From contig NW_024466421.1 of assembly GCF_017591425.1 (NCBI RefSeq), positions 744,001 to 808,000 of the forward strand: a stretch of 64,000 nucleotides of DNA, in the 5' to 3' direction. Origin of the DNA: Ochotona curzoniae. Lineage: Eukaryota; Chordata; Mammalia; Lagomorpha; Ochotonidae. Below, piece by piece: positions 20,644 to 32,600 of this stretch; the first letter of the stretch is position 1; every line of letters begins with the position of its first letter. The translations under genes and the position numbers were made by a program. A model generated the notes under the pieces. It was not told the DNA's origin. It did not search any database and saw nothing but the letters and a program-made list of their open reading frames with translations.

Positions 20644-23600
20644 GTGAGTGAACCCAAGGGGCAGGGCGGGGGGCAGCGCGGGGGGCTTGCTTCCCGAGGC
20701 ATGGCCACAGCCCCTCCCGAGGAGCCTGCCGAGGAGCGTGGGGGGTTGAGGGCTTGTGGCCGTTCCCGATAGAGGCACACATGAATGAACCAGAGGATGA
20801 GTGGACAGTGTTCTTGGGTACGTGGCGTGTGCTGTGGGGTGACTGTGACCCAGTGAGTGAGCATGGCTCCAGCTCCCCAGTCCCAGCTGGGCTGGCATCC
20901 GTGTCCAGAGGCTGCTGGGCAGAGGGGCCCTCCTGAGCAGGGAGCCCTGCTAGGGAGGCACCCCCGAGGCAGGTGGAACTTTGGTGGTCCCCGTCCACCT
21001 ACAGCCTGTGTGGGGAATGGCAGGCCCCACTAGGAGGTGGTGACCCAGAAGGTCCAACTCAGTCTTCCACCTGGACCAGGCGGAGGGCAGGTGGAGGGGG
21101 CGACCTTCCATGTCCTTGGCCAAGACAATGGGCATGGGAGTGGGGAGGGGCACAGAGGCCAGCTGGCGGCTGTTTACTGCTCAGGCCTGGGGTGCCTGAG
21201 GCTCTGGCCTGGCTGCAGCCCACCAGGCCCTGGGGCTGGGATGGCGTTCAAGGGGCTTGTAGGACACGGGGCAGGAGAGCCGTGTGGGAGTGCTGGCATC
21301 GGTGATGCTGGGAGGTGGCGCCTGGAGGAGCAAGGGGTGTGCTCACGTGTGCTGCATTTGTGTCTGTGCCTGGGTGTGGGGTCTGAGACAGGGCTGTGCC
21401 AGCATGGGGCAGCCTGCTGGGGGGTCAGGGGAGCCAGTCACCCTGAGACAGCTCTGCCCCGGGGCCCCAGCGTGGCCAGGCCTGAGGGAGCAGAGAGGAC
21501 CTGTGCGTGGCTTAGTCCACTGGGTCGGAGTCCCCTGCGTCCTTCCTGCCAGCCCCTCTATCCCGGAGCGGGACCCCAGACTCAGACCCCTTCTCGGCAA
21601 GGCCTTCCCAGGTGCCAGCCCAGCTCTCCAGCCCCGCTGCTGGCCGGTCCTCTCACACCTCCCACATACACCCCCTTGCACACCCCCTTGTACGCCTGGC
21701 TTCGGCATTGAGTGCATGGTCTATTGTCTGCTGTGCCCACAGGGCAAGGGGCAGCAGCCTACGGGCAGCAGGTGCTTAGGCAATGCCTGTTCTCAGAGCG
21801 GCTGCCGAGGTCCCGGGCCGGAGCAGGGGTGGTGGGCAGGCACGGGCCACTGCTGCTCCTCCTCCTGAGGAGCAGCGAGCTGCCAGGCCGTGAGCCCAGG
21901 CTCTCACTGCTGGGCCCACTGTGTGCAGGTGACCAGGCCAGCAGTGCCCTGCCCAGCCCGGCCCGGTGGAGGACTTCCTGGCGCGGCAGCCGGTCGTCTG
22001 CCCCCGTGGCCGTCCCAGCAGCCCCCGCAGCAGGCAGAGCCCCGGCTGTGTGTCTCCAGGCTTTCTGCGTCCAGCAGCCCCTCTGCTCAGTCTCTGTGCT
22101 TCTCTCCAGGGCGGCTTTAAATATTCATCTCTAATTACAGAGCTTAGCACCCGAGCCAAGCTGGAGCCCGTGTGGGGCCCACAGAGCAGCCAGGGGGCAG
22201 GAGCCAGTGCGTGCTGTGTGTCCTTGTGTGTCCTTGTGTGCATGTCTGTGTTCCTGTGTCTGTCTTGTGTGTTTGTCCTTGTGTGTGTCCTTTGTATGTC
22301 CCCTTGTGTCCCTGTGTGTCCCTGTATATGTCCATATGTGTCCCTGTGTGTGTCTGTGTCCCCGTGTGTCCCCATGTGTGTCCCTGTGTGTCCCAGTGTG
22401 TCCCCGTGTGTGTCCCTGTGTGTGTCCCTGTGTGTTCCTGTGTGTCCCTGTGTGTCCCCATGTGTGTCCCTGTGTGTGTCTGTGTGTCCCTGTGTGTCCC
22501 TGTGTGTCCCCATGTGTGTCCCTGTGTGTGTCTGTGTGTCCCTGTGTGTCCCTGTGTGTCCCCATGTGTGTCCCTGTGTGTCCCTGTGTGTGTTCTGTGT
22601 GTCCCTGTGTGTCCCTGTGTGTCCCTGTGTGTCCCTGTGTGTCCCTGTGTGTGTCTGTGTCCCCGTGTGTCCCCATGTGTGTCCCTGTGTGTCCCAGTGT
22701 GTCCCCGTGTGTGTCCCTATGCATGTTCCTGTGTGTTCCTGTGTGTGTCTGTGTGTCCCTGTGTGTCCCTGTGTGTCCCTGTGTGTGCCTGTGTGTCCCT
22801 GTGTGTCCCTGTGTGTCCCCATGTGTGTCCCTGTGTGTCCCTGTGTGTCCCCGTGTGTGTCCCTGTGTGTGTTCCTATGTGTTCCTGTGTGTCCCTGTGT
22901 GTCCCCATGTGTGTCCCTGTGTGTCCCTGTGTGTCCCCATGTGTGTCCCTGTGTGTCCCTGTGTGTGCCTGTGTGTCCCTGTGTGTCCCCGTGTGTGTCC
23001 CTGTGTGTCCCTGTGTGTCCCCGTGTGTGTCCCTGTGTGTCCCCGTGTGTGTCCCTGTGTCCCTGTGTGTGTCCCTGTGTGTCCCCGTGTGTGTCCCCGT
23101 GTGTGTCCCTGTGTGTCCTTGTGTGTCCCTGTGTGTGCCTGTGTGTCCCTGTGTGTCCCCGTGTGTGTCCCTGTGTGTCCCTGTGTGTCCCCGTGTGTGT
23201 CCCTGTGTGTCCCCGTGTGTGTCCCTGTGTCCCTGTGTGTGTCCCTGTGTGTCCCCGTGTGTGTCCCCGTGTGTGTCCCTGTGTGTCCTTGTGTGTCCCT
23301 GTGTGTTCTGTGTGTCCCTGTGTGTCCCTGTGTGTGTCCCCATGTGTGTTCCTGTGTGCCCCCGTGTGTCCCCCTGTGTCCCCATGTGTGTCCCTATGTG
23401 TCCCCATGTGTCCCTGTGTGTCCCTGTGCATCCCTGTGTGTGTCCGTGTGTGTCCCTGTGTGTTCTGTGTGTGTTCTGTGTGTCCCCTCGTGTGTCCCTG
23501 TGTGTCCCTGTGTGTCCCCATATGTGTCCCTGTGTGTCCCTGTGTGTTCTGTGTGTGTTCTGTGTCCCTATGCATGTTCCTGTGTGTCCCTGTGTGTGTC

Positions 23601-26600
23601 CCCGTGTGTGTCCTGTGGAATCCCTGCCTGTAAGCACCTGTCTCTGTGCCCCCTGTGTGTCCTGTGAGCCTGCATATAGACTGAGCCTGTGGTCTGTGTA
23701 CACTCCGACCTCATCCGGCCCTGGGGGACTTCCAGGGTCAGGCTTCTCCTGGGAGGGGGCCTCAGGAGGTGTCTCTGGAGTAGGGGGGTGGTACGGAAGG
23801 GGCTCTGGGCAGGGCGCCGGGCCTGCCAGGCTGGACCCCGGGCCATGATGAAGGTGCAGATGAGGGCCCTCAGTGCCCATGGCAGGCAGTGCAGTCGAGT
23901 GGAGACAGCAGGGTCATGGCCATACTGCAACCTGCATGTGCACCTGCTTGGCCCCTGCCTGCCCCGCTCGGCCTGCTACCTGGCTGGCTGGGGCGTGGGC
24001 CGGTCAAGGCCTGCATCTGGGCGCTGCTTCCTAGAAAGATACCGACAACGTGAAAGATGTCATGTGCAGTGACCCCACCCCCTTCCCCAGGCCTGCAGCT
24101 GCCTGCCACCCCTGCCTCGCTGGGCCCAGAGGAGAAGCTGGCATGGGCAGAAGCCCTGCTGGCCCAGCCTCGAGTCTGTGGGCCCGGGGGGTGGGGGGCA
24201 GCACGTGAGGTTTGGAGGCTGTATGAGCGCCTGCAGGATGAGGGCTCCTGGGGCGAAGGGGACTCTGCCTGGGATGTCTGTAGGATGCTGAGCTCAGCAA
24301 GGGCATGGCAGTGACACGGGGCCTTGTCTTCCTGTCTGCACTCCCGGGGCAGCCGTGGAGGAGGGGTCTGGTGTGTGTGGCCATGGCCTGCTGGCAGGAG
24401 GCAGGGGACAGCCGGGAATCCGGTCAGCCCTGCAAAGCTGAGCGGTGTACCCCCCACCAGGCCGCCCAACCTGCGGGACCCTGGCTCCCTCTGCTGGAAG
24501 CGACTGGGACTGCATGGCGGCACCCCGCGGGGGGGGGTGGGGAATGAAGGAAGCTGGGGGCCCTGGTGCTGTGGGCAGAGGGGCTCCCCCAGACCTCTGC
24601 CAAGCCCAGCCACCCTGGGGTGCAGGGTCTGGGGTCCCATGACATGTAGGCTGGTGCTCCTGGGCAGGAAGGCGGCTGGGGTACCCTGGGCAGTAGGCTG
24701 TCCTGGGTGGCCTTAACTAGCTCTATTCATCTTGCTAATGAGATGGAGATGAGGCTGCAGACAGAGGGGCATTGAGCCGGGATGAATGGCAGCTTCTTTC
24801 CAGGCCGGTCCTGCCCACCCCTGTGTTGCCCCCTGTGCCGCCGGAGGCACCTTTGTGCCCTGCACTGCCCGCCAGGACTCCTTCCTGGACCACTGGCCCC
24901 CTGGCACGGGGGCTTCCTCAGCAGACCCCCATCTGTGTGGACCCCCGTCATAGCTACCGTTTTCTGGGTGGCCATTGTGGTCAGGGCCATGGCCCAGCCT
25001 GTGACACGGATCAGGGATCAGTATGTGGTTGGGATCAGGGTCAGTGTGTGACCACAGTCAGGACGAGGCTTGGGGGAGGCGTATCCTCAGCCAGGGGCCC
25101 CTCCCAGCCTCTCCTGAAGTGCCCCCACCTCCCCCACCCCTTGCCACACCCTCCCACCTGGGTCACCAAGGTAACCAGCCCCGAACAGTGGGCGTCCTAA
25201 CCTGGGCCTCTCCTGCCGGCTTTGCGCTGCATGGTTGCCATGGGGACCGAGTGGCATCCTCCGTGGAGCCTGGCTTGGACAGGCTCCCTCTCCCACCCAC
25301 TACCAGATACCACGTCACTCAGGCAGGACCCCTGCTCCCTCTGCTCTTGTCTCAAAGTCACCAGGCAGCGTGGCTTTGCCAGGAGAGCCAGGGCCAGGTC
25401 GGTCCTGGCAGTCACCTCTGTGGGGGTGGGTTGCTGACCTGATTTGGCGCTTGGCTTCCTGGCTCTGCACCTGCTGGCCGCCTGCGGGGGGGTCCCCATG
25501 TTCCCTGCGGGTGCAGGTAGGGCAGGGCTGCTGATGAAGTCCCCCCTGTTGGAGCCCTCACCCAAAGCCCCTTCCTGCCCCAACCCTGGACAGGAGGAGA
25601 ACCAGCCACCCCCTCAGGGTGCAGGGCTGGGGTGTTTCCTGGCCCTGGCCCACTCAGGTTCTGTGCTGAGGGGACACAGGCCTTAGGTCAGCCTCAGTCC
25701 TCACATCTGAAAATGGGGAGGGAGCTTGTCCTGGGGGAAGCCAGGACTGAGGAGGGGCCCAGCCCTCCTGCTCACAGGAACCGCCGAGGCTGCCCCTCTG
25801 GACACCGGGGGTGACACAGCTGCCAGGAGCCCCCGTCAGGGAGAAGGATGCCTGCCTGCCTCTTGCCCCCTCGCCCCTGGGTCCTTGCACAGGCAGGAAG
25901 GTGGTCAGCCCCCGTCGTCCGTCCACTCCCTTAGCCACTGTCCCCTGGCTTTGGGGCTGTAAGGGTGCGGCAGCCCTAGCCGTTCCTCTGCCCCAAACGC
26001 ACTGGGCAGGGGGCCCTCGCCGCTCCATCAGCCCCCCTTTTCCTGCCAGGTGGGCGCCAGCCGGGGTGGGGTCCTCTCCCAAGCTGCTCCGGTGCGTGTG
26101 GGTCCCGGTGGAGGCAGCAGCCGGCCTGGACACGGCCTCCGCGCCAGCGACCCCCGCCCAGGCGCCCGGGTCCCGACCCCTGCCCTCGGTTCTCCTCGCG
26201 CAGGTGGCTGGAAGCTGTGGTCCCTGTGGGGCGAGTGCACGCGGGACTGTGGGGGAGGCCTGCAGACGCGGACGCGCACCTGCCTACCCGCGCCCGGCGT
26301 CGACGGTGGCGGCTGCGAGGGGGTGCTGGAGGAAGGCCGCCTGTGCAACCGCAAGGCCTGCGGGCGTGAGTGCGGGGGCGGGGCCTGGGCGGCCGGGGCG
26401 GGGCCAGTGGAGAGGGCCGGGCCTGGGCGAGGGAGGAGCCAGGGAAGGGGCGGGGCCTGGGTGGCCGGGGAGGGGCCAGTGGAGAGGGCCGGGCCTGGGC
26501 GAGGGAGGAGCCAGGGAAGGGGCGGGGCCGGGGCGGGGCCAGTGGAGAGGGCCGGGTCTGGGTGAGGGAGGAGCCAGGGAAGGGGCGGGGCCTGAGTGAG

Positions 26601-29600
26601 TGGGGTGGGGCCTTGGCGGAGCGGGGCTTGGGCAGACAAGGGAGGAGCCAAGAGGGGTGGGACCTTGGCAGGGCGGGGCTTGGACGGACAGGGGAGGAGC
26701 CAGGAGGGAAGAGGTGGTGCCAGAAGGGCCGGGGCGGGGCGGAGCAGGTGTCAGCAGAGCCCCGGGCTGCACCCTGGAGCCAGGCGGGCCCCCCCCCGGC
26801 CTTGCGCTCCGCACCCTGAGTTGGTTTGGGTGCATGTGGAGGGCTGCTCGAGGGGTGCGCACAGGGAGCCCCCGGCCCGCCTGCCCGCCTGCCCGTCCCA
26901 GCCTGCTGCGCCCGCAGGATGGATTTCTCTAATAAGCCTAGCTAACACCCTAATGAAAATTTTAGTGGCTTTCATAAAGCTAAATCAGGTTATAATGAGA
27001 CTGTCATTCTGTGGGCTCCCCCTCCTTTTCTTGGTGGACTTTCCTGGGGAGGGGGTGCCAGGGTCTGGGATGTGCCTGTGGGAGAAGTGCGGGGACTGCC
27101 GGAGTCTCCGCTGACCCAAGCGTGTCCTGCAGCCGCTGGACGCAGCAGCTCCCGGAGCCAGTCCCTGCGGTCCACCGACGCCCGACGGCGGGAGGAGCTG
27201 GGGGACGAGCTGCAGCACTTCGGGTTCCCGTCTTCCCAGACCGGTGAGCATGGCTGGCTTCTGGGAGCGGGGTGGCGGGGCAGCAGTGGGCAGTCGGGCC
27301 GGCCCTCGAGGGCTCGCGAGCCTTCAGCGCAGGGCAGCCCGTCCTGGCCGCGGTGCGTGGGGCCCGACTCGCTGGCGCTGGACCCCCAGGTGACCCGGCG
27401 GCCGAGGAGTGGTCTCCGTGGAGTGTGTGCTCCAGCACGTGCGGCGAGGGCTGGCAGACGCGCACGCGTTTCTGCGTGTCGTCCTCTTACAGCACGCAGT
27501 GCAGTGGACCCCTGCGGGAGCAGCGGCTGTGCAACAACTCGGCCGTGTGTCCAGGTGGGCAGGGCACCGGCGGGGGTGGGGCCCGGCTGGGCGGGCCGGG
27601 GTCGCACCAGCAGCCGCGCCTTCCTGTCCCCTCGCAGTGCACGGCGCCTGGGACGAGTGGTCGCCCTGGAGCCTTTGCTCCAGCACGTGCGGCCGCGGCT
27701 TCCGGGACCGCACGCGCACCTGCAGGCCCCCCCAGTTTGGAGGCAACCCCTGCGAGGGTCCCGAGAAGCAAACCAAGTTCTGCAACATTGCCCTGTGCCC
27801 TGGTAGGTGAGAGGGAAGGGGCACAGCTGCAGACGGGGCGGGGATCCAGCCAGGGGCCCAGCTGTGGGGCCCCAGAGCTGCAGGGCCACCTCTGCTCACA
27901 GCGGCAGGCCTGGGCGGCCGCAGGACCCCAGGTGTTCACGCTGGCTTCCGGTCCTCTTCTTCCCCTGGGCCGGGCAGTGGACGGAAACTGGAACGAGTGG
28001 TCCAGCTGGAGCACCTGCTCCGCCAGCTGCTCCCAGGGCCGGCAGCAGCGCACGCGCGAATGCAACGGGCCCTCGTATGGCGGCGCCGAGTGCCAGGGCC
28101 ACTGGGTGGAGACGCGAGACTGCTTCCTGCGGCAGTGCCCAGGTCAGGAGTGCCCGCCGGGGGCAGGGTGTGTGGCCTTGCGAGGCCCTGGCTGTGCCGT
28201 GGCTGTGGGCTGCATTCCAGTCGCCTGCTTCTTGACCTTAATCCTTCCTGTCCTGTGTGCCATACCCCTGCAGTGGACGGCAAATGGCAGGCCTGGGCCA
28301 CGTGGGGCGGCTGCAGTGCCACCTGCGGGGGCGGCAGCCAGCGGCGGGAGCGGCTGTGCTCCGGACCCTTCTTTGGAGGAGCAGCCTGCCAGGGTCCGCA
28401 GGATGAATTCCGGCAGTGCAGCACCCAGCGGTGTCCAGGTGAGATCTGCCTCTGCCAGCCAAGCTGTGGCCCTTGGTGCCCCGGAGGAGGTGGCATGGCT
28501 GCTCTCTCTTCTGAGCCCCTGTCCCCTTTGTCGACCCTGGTACCTCGGCAGAGCCCCATGAGATATGTGATGAGGACAGCTTCGGCGCCGTGGTCTGGAA
28601 GGAGACGCCGGCGGGGGAGGCGGCTGCGGTCCGGTGTCCCCGAAATGCCACTGGTGAGGACAGCCTGGCGGGCACATAGGGGGGTCCTGTTCTGTCCGCT
28701 GTGCCCCCAGCACAATTCTGAGGTCAATGCCGCATCCTGCAGGTGGGGTGTCCTCACTGCTGCCCGCAGAGCCCAGGCAGGACACAGACCCCGGGAGGTC
28801 ACTGCACCTTCCCTGCCCACAGCTGGGAGGTCCACTCAGCGCCAGCCTCGGGCACACTGGACAGGACACTGAGACCCTGGGAGGTCTCTGTACCTGAGCT
28901 GCCCAGGGGCGGGAGGTCCAGTCAGCGCCAGCCTTGGGCACACTGGCTTGGAGGCGCCTGGCAGGGCTCTAGGCCCCCATTTGCTGTGTGAGGTACAGGA
29001 AGTGACTTTGTCTCTGAGGGCCTCAGTCAGCTTGTCTGAAGCATGGGGACGGGGACCCTTCCCTTGCCGTGCACAGTGACAGCCCCCAAGCAGATCATAC
29101 CCCAGGGACACCACAGCTGGCCAGGACTTCACTGTTCTCCAGCGAGCAACAGGGCACGGGCAGCTCTGGGTGGCGGTGTTGTTCCCATGGTCCCCTGGGG
29201 ACAGTGTAAGGAGACGCTGGTGTCACTCCAGGGATTGATGGAGGAGAGGCCTGGGGTGGGGGCTCCCCCGCCCAATGTGCGGAAGCTCCCTGACGCTGCA
29301 GCATCTGACACAAGTGTGGTGTGGCAGTGCGTTGGGTGGTAGGCTCTGCTCTGGCCTGAGGCAGTGGGCAGTGCACAGCAGGGGCCCTGTGCTGGACAGG
29401 GAGCGTCTACCTCAGGGCTGGGGTCCCTGCAGGCCTCATCCTGCGGCGCTGTGAGCTGGATGAGGAGGGCATCGCCTACTGGGAGCCTCCCACCTATATC
29501 CGCTGCGTCTCCATCGACTACCGCAACATCCAGATGATGGTGAGGCCCGGCCAGGGGCCCACGCCCTGTGCCCCGCGCCCCTTGCCCTCGGGCCGTGAGC

Positions 29601-32600
29601 TCGGGGCTGGATGTGGCACCCAGCCTGCTCTGCCCTCCCCAGACCCGGGAGCACCTGGCCAAGGCCCAGCGGGGGCTGCCTGGGGAGGGTGTCTCAGAAG
29701 TGATCCAGACGCTGGTGGAGATCTCCCAGGATGGCACCAGCTACAGCGGGGACCTGCTCTCGACCATCGACGTGCTGCGGAACATGACGGAGATCTTCCG
29801 GAGGGCCTATTACAGCCCCACGCCAGGAGACGTGCAGGTACACCGTGGGCGCCAGGACCCCCGATGTGGGAGTGGCCGGGCCCTGATGCTGGCCGTGTGC
29901 TGCTCCCTCACCCACCCTGTCCTGCCCATGCTCTGACCCTGCTCACGCCCCGACCCTGCTCACACTCTGACCCTGCTCACACCCTGACCTTACTCACACC
30001 CCAACCCTGCTCACACTCTGGCCCTGCTCACACCCCGACCCTGCTCACACCCGGACTCTGCTCACACTCTGGCCCTGCTCACACCCTGGCCCTGCTCACA
30101 CCCGGACTCTGTTCACACCCTGGCCCTGCTCACACCCTGACCCTGCCCATACTCTGACCCTACTCACACCCCAACCCTGCTCACACTCTGGCCCTGCTCA
30201 CACCCCGACCCTGCTCACACCCGGACTCTGCTCACACTCTGGCCCTGCTCACACCCTGGCCCTGCTCACACCCTGACCCTACTCACACCCCGACTCTGTT
30301 CACACCCTGGCCCTGCTCACACCCCGACCCTGCTCACACTCTGGCCCTGCTCACACCCCAACCCTGCTCACACTGACCCTCACCCTATTCTGCTGCCTTG
30401 TACTCTCACAAACCCTTTTTTCTCTTCCTCCCAGAACTTTGTGCAGATCATCAGCAACCTGCTGGCAGAGGAGAACAGAGACAAGTGGGAGGAGGCCCAG
30501 CTGGTATGCATGTGGGTCCTGAGCCCTGGTGCCAGGCACATCATGAGGGTACCCACCTAAGTGTGGGCTAGCTGGGGTGGGTGCCGCTCATCACAGCACT
30601 GCCCTAGCCAGTCTCCGTGCCCATCACAGCGTCCCCTGCGGGTCCACATACCAGCCTCAGTGTCTGTCCAGGCTGCAGGGTGAGGATGCTTGCCTCCGCC
30701 TGGGCTGATCGCTCCTCTAGGAGGCCAGGAGCAGCCACTGCTGTGAGCCTCAGAACTTCCTGTCCAGCAAATGGGGATGGCCAAACGGTCTGGCAGGACC
30801 CCAAGAAAGGGGTATTGGGGTTGGGGTGTCCGCTGCAGGGGGTACAGGGGCCTCGTGCTCTGGCTGCCCCTCCCCCACTGCTCCCCAGATGGGCCCCAAC
30901 GCCAGGGAGCTGTTCCGGCTGGTGGAGGACTTTGTGGATGTCATTGGCTTCCGCATGAAGGACCTGCGGGACGCGTACCAGGTGACTGACAACCTAGGTA
31001 AGCGCCGTCTGCTCTCTGTGCTCAGTCCTACCCTGGCCAGGCCCTTCGGCTCTTCTCGAGAAGTCTTGAGTGGTCAGCCACCAAGGTCTCTCTCTGCTGA
31101 CTGGCAGCCCCGGGGCCCGGAGCCCTTGCCTCGGAGCCTGGTGCGGGAGCAGCCCTGGCCTGGCCACCCTTGGCCCTCTCTGAGCTTGGCTCTAGGGGCA
31201 ACTTCTGCCCCTCTCTAGCTTCCTCAGAGGGCCAGGGCTCCCTCAGCCCCAGTGTCAGCCAGACCTCAGGGCCCCATTTCTGGAGCAGATGAGACAAGTC
31301 CAGAGGGGGAGAGGCGATGCGGGGGCGGTCTGACATCAGTGCAGCTTCCCAAGGGCCTGCCTGGCTCAGGACCCCCCAGCAGGGGTGCTGCTCCCTCCGG
31401 GAGAAAGGCAGGAGCCCCAGGGAAGGGACCACGCAAGGAGAACTCTAGCTACAGCAGTGGCCATGTGGAACCTAGCTCCAGCCCCTGAGTGCTGGCCTAG
31501 CTTAGTGCCTTTGGGGCTCAGGATGGAGAGCTCGGCCAGTTGGGGGCATCAGAAAGGCCAGCGGGGCCACTGACAAGGGGTCCGTGTGGCTCCACCTGGT
31601 GTCGCCATTCAGAGGCTGGGCACCACCTTCCCTGCCTGCCTGTGCACCCACCCAGGTGCACCCCCGACCCCCCGAGCTCTCACATCCCCTCCAGGTCCCC
31701 CAGTCTTCGCTGCACTGGACCCCTGTGCCATCCGGGCCCCTCACTCATCACCAGGCCCAGCCCCTTGTCCTCTCCCTTCTCCCAGGAGCCCGTCGCCCCT
31801 CCCCCAGGCTCGCTCCCTCCCCTGTGCTCGCCCCCTCACCGGCCCCTGACAGTCCTGGGCCTGGCAGTGGGTGGGCACCCTGGCTCTTCAGGGTTCTTCC
31901 AGTCCCTCGCTCCGCAGCTTGGTGTCCAGAGGCTCCTTCCCCTGCTCACACATGCCCCTCTCCCAGCCCGACTCCAGAACACCCCCTGCCCCCGACCCAC
32001 CCTGGCCTCCCCAGCCCCTCGCTACTGCAATCTTGTGACCAAGTCCCCTGCCCCAGCCTCTGCACACACAGCTCTTCCAAGGGTCCTGCCGCTCCAGCTG
32101 ACCTGCCCCACAGGGCCTCGTGGCACCCTGGCCACCCCAGGGACCCAGCCCAGCCCCACCTCGCTCTCCCACATCAGCAGCCAGCCCGGGGAACCCCACC
32201 CTGCCCAGGTCGCTCCCTCCTATTTCACACCCTCCTTCTCTGTCAGGCCCTCCCACTCGGTCACCCCAGAGCAGAGGCCCCCTTGTCAGACACGGCCTGG
32301 CGCTGGGCGGTGTCGGGAGGTTGCTGAGCACTCCTGCTGCCCCCTCCCTCCCTTCCTCGCCCCTCCCTGGGGCCTTCCTCTGCTGTCAGGCTGCCAGGGG
32401 CATGCACACCCCCTCTGACCTCACCCCTCCCTTAGCCTCCCACACTGTGCCAAGACCTGCTGTCTTTCAGAGTCTAGCTCCCACCTCTGCCCCCGACTCG
32501 TTGGGGCTCCTGCATGAGACAAGCCCCACAGGCAGAGGCCCGCTTTGCTCCGCTGCCCCATCTGGCAGCCACTGGGGCTCGGCATGTGGCAGAGAGGGGG

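Larger units (their letters stand above)
20644..26203 (+). other. ADGRB1: Intron 2 of ADGRB1
   Basis: It contains a 1.4-kb GTGTCC-type array (22.2-23.6 kb), two AT-rich islands (22.11 and 24.71 kb) and a probable MIR near 25.7 kb. The rest is GC-rich unique sequence in which I recognise no exon. Confidence 0.8.
26366..27132 (+). other. ADGRB1: Intron 3 of ADGRB1
   Basis: The first half is a GC-rich minisatellite. A sharply AT-rich island at 26,917-27,013 follows. The acceptor is GTGTCCTGCAG. Confidence 0.85.
28654..29432 (+). other. ADGRB1: Intron 9 of ADGRB1
   Basis: Contains an imperfect duplication (about 83 bp, 28,785-28,950) sharing GCGCCAGCCTYGGGCACAC, and a probable MIR at 28,984-29,080. 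Nothing else recognised. Confidence 0.8.

Noticed and set aside
21776..23880. Long Cys/Val-rich and His/Thr/Gly-rich ORFs in intron 2
   Set aside because: Both strands and several frames are open because of the GTGTCC array; no domain or splice logic supports a gene.
27785..27809. Alternative exon 6 donor at GTGAGA five bases downstream
   Set aside because: It would change the phase and break the shared phase-1 pattern of the TSR exons, and no matching acceptor restores the frame.
27272..28561. A 429-codon ORF across the TSR exons
   Set aside because: It reads exons 5 and 7 in frame but passes through introns 5 and 6 and reads exon 6 out of frame. The spliced model gives continuous TSR homology.
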